Position numbers and translations under genes: made by a program. The notes beneath the pieces are model-generated. The model had not been told where the DNA came from and did no database searches. It worked only from the letters and a program-made list of their open reading frames with translations. DNA of 64,000 nt from Silvanigrella aquatica (GTDB taxonomy: Bacteria > Bdellovibrionota_B > Oligoflexia > Silvanigrellales > Silvanigrellaceae): NCBI RefSeq assembly GCF_001907975.1, contig NZ_CP017834.1, positions 671,407 through 735,406 of the forward strand, given 5' to 3'. Below, piece after piece: positions 1-8,209 of the stretch (its first letter is position 1; each line of letters opens with the position of its first letter).

Positions 1-671
1 ACACGCAAAATATTTTAAAAAACTGGGTTTCTGAAATGTCAAAAGGGATGTCTTTATTTGTAAATAGATATCCTAAAGGGATTCGTATAGTATCCTTAGA
101 TGAATATAAAGAATATTGCTACTATGTAGCAGGTACTGTGGGGTATCTATTAACAGATTTGTGGAAAGAATATGGTTCTTTTATAAATGAAAACGTTTAT
201 AATAAAATGCAAAAAAATTCTGTTATTTTTGGTGAGGCATTACAAACTGTAAATATTTTAAAAGATATTAAATGGGATGCACAAAATGAAAATTCAATTT
301 ATATTCCTTTAAATATCCTAAAAAAATATGGTGTGAATCACGAATCCTTATTAAATATCAGCTCTCAGGAAAATGCAGAAAAAGCGGTTCGTGAAATTCT
401 TATACTAGCACAGCAAGATTTACAAATTTCAGTTGATTATCTTAAATCTATTCCAAAAATGAATTTTAGAATTCGGTTTTTCTGTATATTCCCTCTTTTT
501 CTTGCCTTTGCCACATTAAGAGAGCTCGATAAATCTCGTAGTATTCTTTCATCTGAAAAAGTCATTAAAGTTTCTCGATTGGAAGTGAAGAAAATAAAAA
601 AATATTCATTATTTGCATCTTTAAGTAACAAATATCTTGATAGAGCTGTGACTAAGATTTTGAAATTTTAA
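1..671 (+). CDS. Squalene/phytoene synthase family protein, 5' partial
   Basis: This is the C-terminal part of a head-to-head prenyl synthase, which joins two prenyl diphosphates such as farnesyl diphosphate. The frame is open to the window edge (first full codon at 3), so the N-terminal half with the first Asp-rich motif lies outside. Visible family signatures are YCYYVAGTVG, followed by FGEALQTVNILKDIKWD, the second Asp-rich region, which keeps a DxxxD spacing although the usual R and E are replaced by K and W. Later FCIFPLFLAFATL resembles the conserved FC-P-AxATL block of squalene synthases. Whether the product is squalene or a carotenoid precursor cannot be told from this fragment. An internal ATG at 36 is not the real start, because conserved-type sequence continues upstream of it. 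Confidence 0.8.
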   Translation, partial: TQNILKNWVSEMSKGMSLFVNRYPKGIRIVSLDEYKEYCYYVAGTVGYLLTDLWKEYGSFINENVYNKMQKNSVIFGEALQTVNILKDIKWDAQNENSIYIPLNILKKYGVNHESLLNISSQENAEKAVREILILAQQDLQISVDYLKSIPKMNFRIRFFCIFPLFLAFATLRELDKSRSILSSEKVIKVSRLEVKKIKKYSLFASLSNKYLDRAVTKILKF

Positions 672-849
672 TTAAACTTAAAATTTTTCAAAAATAGGTA
701 AGCTATTCTTTTATAAAAAATCTACACTTGACTATATAAAAATTATAGGTATTCTTTTTCTATAGATGTTAAAAAATTTTTAGTAATAATTTTTTTATGG
801 TAATTAACTTTTGTTTTTTATTATAAATATATAAGCATGGAGAGAGTTT

Positions 850-1035
850 ATGCTAAAGTCTTTAAAAGTTATTTCTTTAATTATATCAGTCATGTATTGT
901 GGTTTAGGGCATGCAAATGGGCATCAGTATAAAAATATTATTACAAATTATGAAATAACCAGTATACATAAATCTATATGCAAATGCATTTCAGGTAGCA
1001 ACCCTAAAAAAAAATGTAAAGGAATAAATCTATAA
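850..1035 (+). CDS. Small secreted Cys-containing peptide, unknown function
   Basis: A 61-residue product with an N-terminal signal-peptide-like segment (Lys-containing start, hydrophobic core to about residue 20, likely cleavage after GHA or nearby). The predicted mature part is about 38 residues, basic, with three cysteines (CKC and a later CKG). A GGAGAG Shine-Dalgarno sits at 839-844, just upstream of the ATG. It stands alone between the squalene synthase gene and the serine hydrolase array. I do not recognise a family. The short length leaves a real chance that this is not a gene, but the RBS plus signal peptide favour one. Confidence 0.5.
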   Translation: MLKSLKVISLIISVMYCGLGHANGHQYKNIITNYEITSIHKSICKCISGSNPKKKCKGINL

Positions 1036-1197
1036 AATAAAAAATATGTAAAATGAATTAAATATCTATAAAATTAGATATTTGTTAAAATTTGACAATA
1101 TATCCTCCAAAAGCTATTAACTATTTTGATATTTGAAATAGCAAATTTATTTATATTTTTAATTAAAAAAATAAATTTTAAATTTGGAGGAGCAAAA

Positions 1198-2448
1198 TTG
1201 ATTCCGAATTTACTTAAGTATTTAAAAAAAATATTTTGCATACAAATAATTTATTTCGTTTTTGGTTGTACCGATTCCTCTTCTAAGCAATCGCCTTCTA
1301 TAAAATTTAAACCAAAAGAAATATTTAGTATTCAAGCTCGCAATGAAAATTTAATTAAATTAAATACGAAAGAAGTGGGAATAACCGGTGTTCTCACGAC
1401 AGTACAATGTCCTAAATTCAATAAGGGTGAAGCCTTTACTTATTTTTCTGGTACTCAAAATCTTGAGGGTGCATTTGTCTCTGAAAAAAGTTTGTTTCAA
1501 ATGGGGACGAGTTCAAAGTTACTTTTGACTGTTATTGCCCTTCAACTTGAAGAAGAGGAGCGTTTAAGTTTAAATGATGAAATAAGTAAATTTTTACCTG
1601 ATATTTTTCCTAATTGGCAAAATATAACATTAAGGCAATTGTTAAATAATACAAGTGGGATTCCTCCCATAGAAATGAAAAAATATATTAATTCAATAAA
1701 TGATTTTAAAAAAGAATTTATAATTGAACATATATTAAAAATTCAACATGAAATGCCATTGAATTTTAAATCGGGCTTAAAATGGGAAAATTCCGATACA
1801 AATATTTTATTAACTTCCTATATTATTGAAAAAATTACGAGTCACAAAATAAAATTTGAAATTGAAAATAGAATTTTAAATCCTTTAAATTTAAGTCGTT
1901 TTTTTTACATTCATCATGTTCCAGATAATGAAATTCCAGCCCATGAAAAAAATAATATAATCCACGGCTATTTTTACTCAGAAGAAAATGGTTTTAAAAA
2001 ATTTAATAAAATGAGCACGCATCATTTTAGCGTCTCTTTGTATAATGCAGCAGCAGCATGGACTGCAAATTCTATTGAATTAAATTCTTTTATACGATCT
2101 TTATTTAATAAAAATTCAAATAATAAATCTCTATTAAAAGAAAAAAAATTAAATGAAATGTTATCGTTTATAGACAACCGCGAAGGGCAGGGAGCTACTA
2201 CTTTACCCGAAGGTGTGAATAAGGAAAATAAAAGCGGTTATGGTGTAGGAGTAAAAGCTATTTATAATGATTTGTTAGAAGCCCCTCAATATTTAAGCGA
2301 AGGAAAAAGCTTGGGAATGACATCTTATATCTCGTATATTCCTAGTCTCAATGCGTCTTATGTTTTAGTTGTGAATTCAAGTCATATGGGAGTCTCCGAA
2401 GAAGCACATACAAATTTGAAAAAATTTGTTCATCTACAATGCCTTTAA
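1198..2448 (+). CDS. Class C beta-lactamase-fold lipoprotein, catalytically degenerate
   Basis: First of three tandem paralogues of the beta-lactamase/serine hydrolase (PF00144) fold. I start it at TTG 1198, five bases after a perfect GGAGGAG (1186-1192). From there the protein opens with a lipoprotein signal ending in the lipobox FVFGC, whereas an earlier in-frame TTG at 1126 would bury it. All three catalytic motifs are changed. The SxxK nucleophile is Thr104-S-S-K107, the YxN motif is Asn198-S-Asp200, and the HTG/KTG motif is Ser367-E-Gly369. The fold-level surroundings (hydrophobic SLFQMG, EEEERLSLNDEISKFLPD) are kept. I infer a membrane-anchored pseudoenzyme, perhaps a ligand-binding or regulatory partner of the two intact paralogues downstream. 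The gap to the next gene is 33 bases. Confidence 0.8.
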   Translation: MIPNLLKYLKKIFCIQIIYFVFGCTDSSSKQSPSIKFKPKEIFSIQARNENLIKLNTKEVGITGVLTTVQCPKFNKGEAFTYFSGTQNLEGAFVSEKSLFQMGTSSKLLLTVIALQLEEEERLSLNDEISKFLPDIFPNWQNITLRQLLNNTSGIPPIEMKKYINSINDFKKEFIIEHILKIQHEMPLNFKSGLKWENSDTNILLTSYIIEKITSHKIKFEIENRILNPLNLSRFFYIHHVPDNEIPAHEKNNIIHGYFYSEENGFKKFNKMSTHHFSVSLYNAAAAWTANSIELNSFIRSLFNKNSNNKSLLKEKKLNEMLSFIDNREGQGATTLPEGVNKENKSGYGVGVKAIYNDLLEAPQYLSEGKSLGMTSYISYIPSLNASYVLVVNSSHMGVSEEAHTNLKKFVHLQCL

Positions 2449-2481
2449 AAATGAAAATAGGATTTAATTTACAGGAAAGTC

Positions 2482-3741
2482 ATGAAATTTTTTAATTCAA
2501 AAAACAAAAAAGTATCTTTTTTAATAATAATCTTTTTCAATTCTATTGTGGGTTGCACTCATAATAAAAATTTAAGCGAGGTGAACGCTGCTCCCTATTC
2601 TATGGATTTAGCAAAAGAGCTTGATATTTTTATTGATAAAGAGCAATCGATAAATGAAATTACGGGAGTCTCAGTTACTTTTCAATGTCCCGCTTTTCAA
2701 AAAGGCTCTCCTAAAACGTGGAATATAGGTTTACAAAGTAAACAGGGTTTGCCTTTAAGCGATGAAAGTTTATTTCAGAGTGGCAGCATTATTAAATCCA
2801 TGGTTTCCGTTATTATACTGAAACTAGAAGAAGAAAAAAAATTATCCTTAAATAATACAGTAAAAGATTTTTTTCCAAATGCCTTCGAAAAATGGCAAAA
2901 TATTTCCTTGAAGCAGCTGCTAAATATGACCAGTGGCATTAAAGGGTCTTTTAGGTCTGAATATGATCCTGTGAAAACAAAATTCTTTGCCAATGCCTAT
3001 TATAAATTTTCAACAGATGAAATATTAAATTTAATGCATGAAGAAGATATTAAATTTAAACCTGGAAGTGAATATTATTATTCTAATACAAATTATGTTT
3101 TACTTAATAAAATTATTGAAAAGGTAACTGGAAATGGTTTAGAAATAGAATTGCAAAAAAGAATTTTTGAACCTTTAAATTTGAATAATTCATATTTTAT
3201 TAAGCATCTTCCAAAAGAGGATATTCCATCCTATAAACTAGTCAATTTGATGAGTGGATATCTGCATCCTGAAAAAGAATCATCAAGCTTTCATTTAAAA
3301 GGAACAGAAACGACAAACTTTAGTTTATCATCTGCTAATGGAGCAGGAGCATTAATTTCTACTACTGGGGATTTAAATTTTTATTTACGGTCCTTATTTT
3401 TAAACAATAAGCAAAATAATAATTCCTTTTTTTCTGAAAACCAACTTCAAAAAATGATGACTTTTATTGATGTTTCTAATGGAAATAAAATTCCAGATAT
3501 ACAAAAAAGCAAAGAATCTATTGGTTATGGCTTGGCTTTACTTTCTTCCTATAATGAAATATTTAATGAAAGAGAAATTTTTCACACAGGAGGAACATTT
3601 GGATATTCATCGAAAATGTCTTATTTTCCAGAGAAGGAAATTTCATACGTTTATAAAATAAATTCAGATAATCGCATTAAGATTATTGAAATGGATAAGG
3701 TAATTCAGAAATATATATTTCAGCAATGCAAAGCTAATTAA
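2482..3741 (+). CDS. Class C beta-lactamase-fold serine hydrolase lipoprotein
   Basis: Second of the tandem trio, 419 residues. A lipoprotein signal peptide ends in SIVGC, so the enzyme is probably anchored in the cell envelope. The active-site set is complete: Ser102-I-I-Lys105, Tyr200-S-Asn202 and His368-T-Gly370 followed by GTFGYSS. Members of this fold include class C beta-lactamases, DD-peptidases, esterases and D-amino-acid amidases; the HTG rather than KTG third motif is common in the esterase/peptidase branches, so resistance is not the default reading. An AGGAAAG Shine-Dalgarno precedes the ATG. It probably shares a transcript with its neighbours (gaps of 33 and 16 bases). Confidence 0.88.
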   Translation: MKFFNSKNKKVSFLIIIFFNSIVGCTHNKNLSEVNAAPYSMDLAKELDIFIDKEQSINEITGVSVTFQCPAFQKGSPKTWNIGLQSKQGLPLSDESLFQSGSIIKSMVSVIILKLEEEKKLSLNNTVKDFFPNAFEKWQNISLKQLLNMTSGIKGSFRSEYDPVKTKFFANAYYKFSTDEILNLMHEEDIKFKPGSEYYYSNTNYVLLNKIIEKVTGNGLEIELQKRIFEPLNLNNSYFIKHLPKEDIPSYKLVNLMSGYLHPEKESSSFHLKGTETTNFSLSSANGAGALISTTGDLNFYLRSLFLNNKQNNNSFFSENQLQKMMTFIDVSNGNKIPDIQKSKESIGYGLALLSSYNEIFNEREIFHTGGTFGYSSKMSYFPEKEISYVYKINSDNRIKIIEMDKVIQKYIFQQCKAN

Positions 3742-3757
3742 TAAGGATTTCATTGTT

Positions 3758-4858
3758 ATGCAAAAAGAATTCATTGATTTTATCCAGCAACATAGTTTTG
3801 AAACAGGAATTACGGGAGCCTCTTTTACAATTCAATGTCCTACGTATCATAATGGCAAAGAAATTACCTATAATGCCGGTCATCAAAGTAAAAATGGGAA
3901 ACCGGTAACAAATAAAAGCTTGTACCAAATTGGCAGTTTATCGAAATCATTTTTAGTGGTTGTTGTCCTTCAATTAGAAGAAGAAGGGCTGTTAAATTTA
4001 GAAGATAAAGTAGCTCAATTTTTTCCCCATGATTTTAAAAAATGGCAAGATATTTCAATTAAAAAATTGCTTAATATGACTTCAAAAATTCCCTCATTTA
4101 CAGACGGTAATGACTCCGATGTGATATTGGAATTAATAGCCGATCCTATTTTAAATTATTCCAGTCAAGACATTTTAAATTTAGTCAAGGATAAAGAACT
4201 TAATAATTTAAATTGGGAATATTCTAATACGAATTATGTCTTAGCTGGAAAAATAATTGAAAAAGTAACAGGAAATAAATTATCAACTGAAATTCAGTCG
4301 CGTATATTAATACCTCTACACTTAAAATCAACCTATTATATTAAATCAATCCCCAAAATTGACATTATGTTTCATGATTTAGAAAATTTAATGAGCGGCT
4401 ATTTTTATGAATTAGAGGGGAGTGAAAAAAAATTTAATGGTTTGGATATTATAAATTTGAGTATGTCGCGCTTAAAAGCAGCAGGTTCCCTTATTTCAAA
4501 TTCATCTGATATTAATTTTTTTATTCGCACTTTATTTGAAAGTAAAAACTTTTTATCGCGTAAGCAGCAAAAAAAATTAATCACAATGATCGATCAAGCC
4601 ACAGGAGACGAATTAAAAAGTACAAGTATTCCCGAAAATTCTTTGGCTTATGGTTTAGGTATTGAAGCAAAACATCACCCTAAATTTAAGACATTGGTTT
4701 ATGGCCATACGGGGGGTACTTTTGGATTTCAATCAGCAATGTGGTATATTCCCGATAAAAAATTATCGTACTATTTTGCCCTAAATACTTCACACGAAGA
4801 GGCGTATAATAAACTTGAATTATTAGTAGAAGAGTATATTGTGCAAAGATTTTTTTAA
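3758..4858 (+). CDS. Class C beta-lactamase-fold serine hydrolase, no signal peptide
   Basis: Third of the tandem paralogues, 366 residues. The catalytic motifs are intact: Ser60-L-S-Lys63, Tyr155-S-Asn157 and His317-T-Gly319. Unlike its two neighbours it begins directly at the conserved domain (ITGASFTIQC), with no signal peptide. The in-frame codons upstream reach a stop at 3701 without a usable start, so the lack of a signal is real in this sequence. It is therefore predicted cytoplasmic unless exported another way. The gene overlaps nothing and ends 5 bases before the convergent coiled-coil gene, so no terminator fits between them. Confidence 0.87.
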   Translation: MQKEFIDFIQQHSFETGITGASFTIQCPTYHNGKEITYNAGHQSKNGKPVTNKSLYQIGSLSKSFLVVVVLQLEEEGLLNLEDKVAQFFPHDFKKWQDISIKKLLNMTSKIPSFTDGNDSDVILELIADPILNYSSQDILNLVKDKELNNLNWEYSNTNYVLAGKIIEKVTGNKLSTEIQSRILIPLHLKSTYYIKSIPKIDIMFHDLENLMSGYFYELEGSEKKFNGLDIINLSMSRLKAAGSLISNSSDINFFIRTLFESKNFLSRKQQKKLITMIDQATGDELKSTSIPENSLAYGLGIEAKHHPKFKTLVYGHTGGTFGFQSAMWYIPDKKLSYYFALNTSHEEAYNKLELLVEEYIVQRFF

Positions 4859-4863
4859 ATAAA

Positions 4864-5742
4864 TTATGTTGGTTTTAAAATGACAACTTTAGCTCTGCGT
4901 TTGACAACCCACGCCCCTTTATCTTTATTAAAAAAGGAAATAGCGGGTAGAGTTTCTCCAATAACAAGAGATTTTATTTTTTCACCTTCATCAAAAATTC
5001 CTAATTTTTGGCAAAGTTTTAAAATAATAAAAAATTCTTCTGAGCTGCAGTTTTCGGTGACTTCTGCTGTTTGTAAGTCTGGTGCGTAAGATTTCCAAAT
5101 GCTATCTTCAATTTTTAAATTATATTTTTCGAGTTTGAAATTGATTTGAGCAGCTTGGTGTTGAACAATTTGAAGATTTTTTTGCAGCTTCATCAAATGA
5201 ATTTCAGTATCTTTGGTATTTAATTTGTCTTCCATAATAGTCTGCAAAACTATGCGGATTTGTTTTGCCAGGAGGTTAGACATTAAAAAATTGCGCATAA
5301 ATTCCGCAATTTCAATGGCTCCTGAGCATTCCATATAATCATTTTGGGTGGAAAGCATGGCTGATTTTGTTTGGATGAGATCTTGCGATGCATTTTGAAT
5401 AAAGAAGGTTGCTCTGTCGAAGGAGTCCATGATTTTCTGGTGTAAGGCTTCTTGTTTTTCTGGAATATTTTCCATAATTTTAAGGCGATCGGAGATAGCT
5501 TGAATATTATTTTGCTGAAAACTCAGGCTTTCTGCGAGTTGATCGGAAAGAGATTTTATCGATTCCATATTTCTTTGGTTCATTAAAATCAATTCCTGAT
5601 TTTCAGCACGAAGCGCACTCACTACATTTTGGCTTTCAAAGCCAAACAAACGTGCTAACAACGAAGATTTATGTGCCGTATTAAAGTTTTTAGCAGCAGG
5701 AATGGGCTTAATCGCTGTTTTTTGCATGGGTTTCATGTTCAT
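4864..5742 (-). CDS. Hypothetical coiled-coil protein
   Basis: A 292-residue soluble protein I cannot assign to a family. Residues about 50-210 are rich in heptad-like Leu/Ile/Gln patterns (RAENQELILMNQ, LSDQLAESLSFQQNN) typical of coiled coils. The basic N-terminal 40 residues contain Lys/Pro/Ala and no signal peptide. The C-terminal 60 residues look like a small globular domain that includes a GETLPAIS stretch. An AAGGAGGT Shine-Dalgarno (5747-5754 on the complementary strand) lies just upstream of the ATG, suggesting strong translation. It is transcribed towards the serine hydrolases and away from no obvious partner. A structural or scaffold role is only a guess. Confidence 0.75.
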   Translation of the reverse strand: MNMKPMQKTAIKPIPAAKNFNTAHKSSLLARLFGFESQNVVSALRAENQELILMNQRNMESIKSLSDQLAESLSFQQNNIQAISDRLKIMENIPEKQEALHQKIMDSFDRATFFIQNASQDLIQTKSAMLSTQNDYMECSGAIEIAEFMRNFLMSNLLAKQIRIVLQTIMEDKLNTKDTEIHLMKLQKNLQIVQHQAAQINFKLEKYNLKIEDSIWKSYAPDLQTAEVTENCSSEEFFIILKLCQKLGIFDEGEKIKSLVIGETLPAISFFNKDKGAWVVKRRAKVVILKPT

Positions 5743-5895
5743 CGAGACCTCCTTATCGCATCCTGACTCATCTTATACTTGTCTCGAGCAATCCGTCAAA
5801 AAAAATAAAAAAAGAATGTAGGTTTCATAGGAATGCGTTGGTTTTATAATTAATATTTGATTTTTTTAAATAATATTAAATTAATTTGTTACTTT

Positions 5896-6270
5896 TTACA
5901 GAGAAGCAATACACTCAATTTCTACCATGACATCGAGGGGGAGTTTCGCAACTTGTACGGTTGAGCGCGCAGGAGCATGACCTTTAAATAAGCGCTCATA
6001 GACGCTGTTCATTTTTTGAAAGTCATCCATATTTTTTAAAAATACAGTCGTTTTGACAACTTTGTCTAGACTTGAACCCGAAGTTTCTAAAATAGCTGAC
6101 ATGTTTTTAATAACTTGTTCTGTTTGTGTTTCAATCGTAGTGGCTTCTACTTTCATGGTTGAGGGATTTAAGGGAATAGATCCTGAGCAAAAAACCATGT
6201 TACCTAATACAATTGCCTGTGAATATGGACCAATGGCTTTGGGGGCATTTTCTGTCGCAATAATTTTCAT
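5896..6270 (-). CDS. ridA: RidA/YjgF family enamine/imine deaminase
   Basis: A 124-residue protein of the usual RidA length. RidA hydrolyses reactive 2-aminoacrylate and related enamine/imine intermediates made by PLP enzymes, acting as a cytoplasmic trimer. Diagnostic segments are APKAIGPYSQAI at the N-terminus, FCSGSIPL, and the C-terminal GHAPARSTVQVAKLPLDV, with the substrate-binding Arg (in ARST) and the conserved Glu of VEIECIA. It lies downstream of hldE on the same strand with an 85-base gap that contains a possible terminator, so it may have its own promoter. Confidence 0.93.
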   Translation of the reverse strand: MKIIATENAPKAIGPYSQAIVLGNMVFCSGSIPLNPSTMKVEATTIETQTEQVIKNMSAILETSGSSLDKVVKTTVFLKNMDDFQKMNSVYERLFKGHAPARSTVQVAKLPLDVMVEIECIASL

Positions 6271-6306
6271 TGACGATATTCCTTAAAAATATTTTATAAA
6301 AATAGC

Positions 6307-6343
6307 CTTATCCTATTTATCTTAAAAGAAGAATAGGGACAAG
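6307..6343 (-). terminator. Possible hairpin terminator after hldE
   Basis: The arms CTTATCCTATT (6307-6317) and AATAGGGACAAG (6332-6343) pair imperfectly. Read on the minus strand, they are followed by a T-rich run. It lies directly after the hldE stop codon. The stem has bulges, so the call is tentative. Confidence 0.35.
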
Positions 6344-6355
6344 CTTGGTATTTTG

Positions 6356-7879
6356 TTATCTATCTAATTGTGCTTTTTGGATAATGGAAGTGGTGCTTCT
6401 ACCAGGTAATAAAGAAATGTGTTCTACTTTTCCTCCCCAAGATAAAACTTCCTTTGCTCCAATTGTGTTTTCTAAAGTATAATCGGAGCCCTTTACCAAA
6501 ATATCGGGTTTGAGAGCTAAAATGGTATCTAAAGGAGTATCTTCTTCAAATACGACAATATAGTCCACGCAAGCCAGCGATGCTAATATCGCAGCTCTAT
6601 CAGACGATGTCTGAACGGGTCGACTTGCTCCTTTGAGTCGGGAAACGCTGCTATCGGAATTGAGACCGACGATTAGTAGGTCGCCCAAAGCGCGTGCTTT
6701 TTGTAAATAATCCACATGTCCTGCATGTAAAATATCAAAGCACCCATTGGTAAATACAAAGTTTTTCTTTTGTGATTTCAAATCTTGTGAGATCTGAATG
6801 AGAGATTCCATGCTCATGAGTTTTTCAGGATGCGTTGCTTCGCTCTGATTTTTAAAAGCTTCTAGCAACTCTGTAGGAGATAAGGTCGCCGTTCCTATTT
6901 TTCCACAGGCCACTCCGGCCGCAAGATTGCCTAGTTCTGTGGCACGTGAAAGCGGATGTCCTGCAGCCAGGCTCATAGCTAAAAAAGAGATGAGAGTGTC
7001 TCCTGCTCCTGAAACATCGGAAACTTGAAGGGCATGGGTTTTAATTTTAAGAGTGTCTTCTAAGTTTTTGCCTTTGCTTAAGACGCCATGTTCAGAGAGG
7101 CTCATCACTAAATTTTCACATCCGCTGGCCTCAAGGTAACAGTCTGCTATGGTTTCAATTTCATTTGCAAAAGATGTGGGATGAAATCCTGGTTTTAGGA
7201 CGCGTAAAACGGAACGCCCTTCACTTAAATTAGGCTTAATGACGGTGGAGCCCGAATAGCGTTGGACATCCTCGCTTTTGGGGTCGGTTACGACAGGAAC
7301 TTTATATTGTTTACTTAATTGAATAAGAGAGTGTATTAAAGATTTTGTTAAAAATCCTTTCCCATAATCTGAAATCACCAGACAGCGATTCCCTCCGCAA
7401 TCTAAAAATCTTTCAAAAAGTTCAAGTACTCGTTGCTCTTCTACGGAAGAAATGAGCTCTGTAGATTCTTTATCGACACGGACAATTTGTTGTGCTCCTG
7501 AGGAACTTAGCATACTCCCCGAAACAATGCGCATTTTTGTTGTTGTGGGGACTTGATTTGATATAATTAAAGAGCTGGTATCTATGCCAAAATCTTCCAA
7601 TATTCCTTTAAGAATTTGAGCTTCTATGTCATTGCCAACGCGGCCACAGAGAAAAGCGGCTCCTCCCATGGATGCGATATTGGCGGCCACATTTCCAGCT
7701 CCGCCTGGAACGGCTCTTCGATTTGATTCCAGCACCACGGGAACAGGTGCTTCAGGTGAAATACGGTTCACTTTCCCTTCAATATAGGTGTCAAGTATAA
7801 TATCTCCTGCAATAAAAATACGGGTGTTTTTTAAAGCAAGGACGTCTTTCGGGGTAGATTGCCGGTCAAAATTCATCAT
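6356..7879 (-). CDS. hldE: Bifunctional heptose-7-phosphate kinase / heptose-1-phosphate adenylyltransferase HldE
   Basis: HldE makes ADP-heptose for the LPS inner core: the kinase phosphorylates D-glycero-beta-D-manno-heptose 7-phosphate and the C-terminal domain attaches AMP. The length of 507 residues fits the fused form. The PfkB-type kinase domain occupies about residues 1-330 (IFIAGDIILDTY near the N-terminus, the GGAGNVAAN signature, and SGAGDTLISF with the catalytic Asp). The nucleotidyltransferase domain starts near 375 with FTNGCFDILHAGH, containing the HxGH motif, and ends after KGSDYTLENTIG and GRSTTSII. A GGAGA Shine-Dalgarno precedes the ATG. It implies a heptose-containing LPS core. 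Confidence 0.95.
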   Translation of the reverse strand: MMNFDRQSTPKDVLALKNTRIFIAGDIILDTYIEGKVNRISPEAPVPVVLESNRRAVPGGAGNVAANIASMGGAAFLCGRVGNDIEAQILKGILEDFGIDTSSLIISNQVPTTTKMRIVSGSMLSSSGAQQIVRVDKESTELISSVEEQRVLELFERFLDCGGNRCLVISDYGKGFLTKSLIHSLIQLSKQYKVPVVTDPKSEDVQRYSGSTVIKPNLSEGRSVLRVLKPGFHPTSFANEIETIADCYLEASGCENLVMSLSEHGVLSKGKNLEDTLKIKTHALQVSDVSGAGDTLISFLAMSLAAGHPLSRATELGNLAAGVACGKIGTATLSPTELLEAFKNQSEATHPEKLMSMESLIQISQDLKSQKKNFVFTNGCFDILHAGHVDYLQKARALGDLLIVGLNSDSSVSRLKGASRPVQTSSDRAAILASLACVDYIVVFEEDTPLDTILALKPDILVKGSDYTLENTIGAKEVLSWGGKVEHISLLPGRSTTSIIQKAQLDR

Positions 7880-8209
7880 GAAACATCATCTCCAAAATGA
7901 GAAAAGGAGTCGAATCGCATACTTTGCTTGAATTATCAGGTTGCCCCATGAAATTCAAGAACAATGCGCAAAGACTTAGAGATTGCTTACTTTAAAGAAC
8001 TCTATGGAATTCTTATGCGAGTTCTTTTTATTTTCAAGAGAGTTTTTATACTATTCTTACAAAATTTTTTTGAAGAGTTTATCTCTATAATTTTTTTAGA
8101 ATCCTTTTTTATTCACCTCTCTGGATTCATGGTATTCTTTCTTATAAACAATTATACCTAATGGCAGAATCGGGCGTGATGCGTCTGAGTGCAGATTACG
8201 GGGAAACTC
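7880..8209. other. Intergenic region between divergent genes, with a free-standing hairpin
   Basis: These 330 bases separate hldE (minus) from the next plus-strand gene. I see no convincing protein; a 65-codon open frame (7964-8161) is Phe/Ile-rich low-complexity translation of AT-rich DNA. The region must hold the promoters of both genes. It contains a terminator-like hairpin on the plus strand, described separately, with no gene upstream of it. Confidence 0.5.
7994..8029 (+). terminator. Terminator-like hairpin inside an intergenic leader
   Basis: The perfect arms AAAGAACTC (7994-8002) and GAGTTCTTT (8019-8027) enclose a 16-base loop and are followed by a T-rich tract. No gene precedes it on this strand. 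It could end a small RNA or act as an attenuator in the leader of the gene starting at 8210. Confidence 0.45.

Noticed and set aside
1126-1197. Longer N-terminus of the first serine hydrolase from TTG 1126
   Set aside because: No RBS; it would hide a clear lipoprotein signal that starts after a perfect GGAGGAG.
1198-4858. Calling the hydrolase array a beta-lactamase resistance cluster
   Set aside because: The HTG third motif and overall pattern fit esterase/peptidase relatives as well; no AmpR-type regulator is present, and the first copy is inactive.
7964-8161. 65-codon Phe/Ile-rich open frame
   Set aside because: Low-complexity translation of AT-rich DNA that runs over a hairpin; no RBS and no domain.
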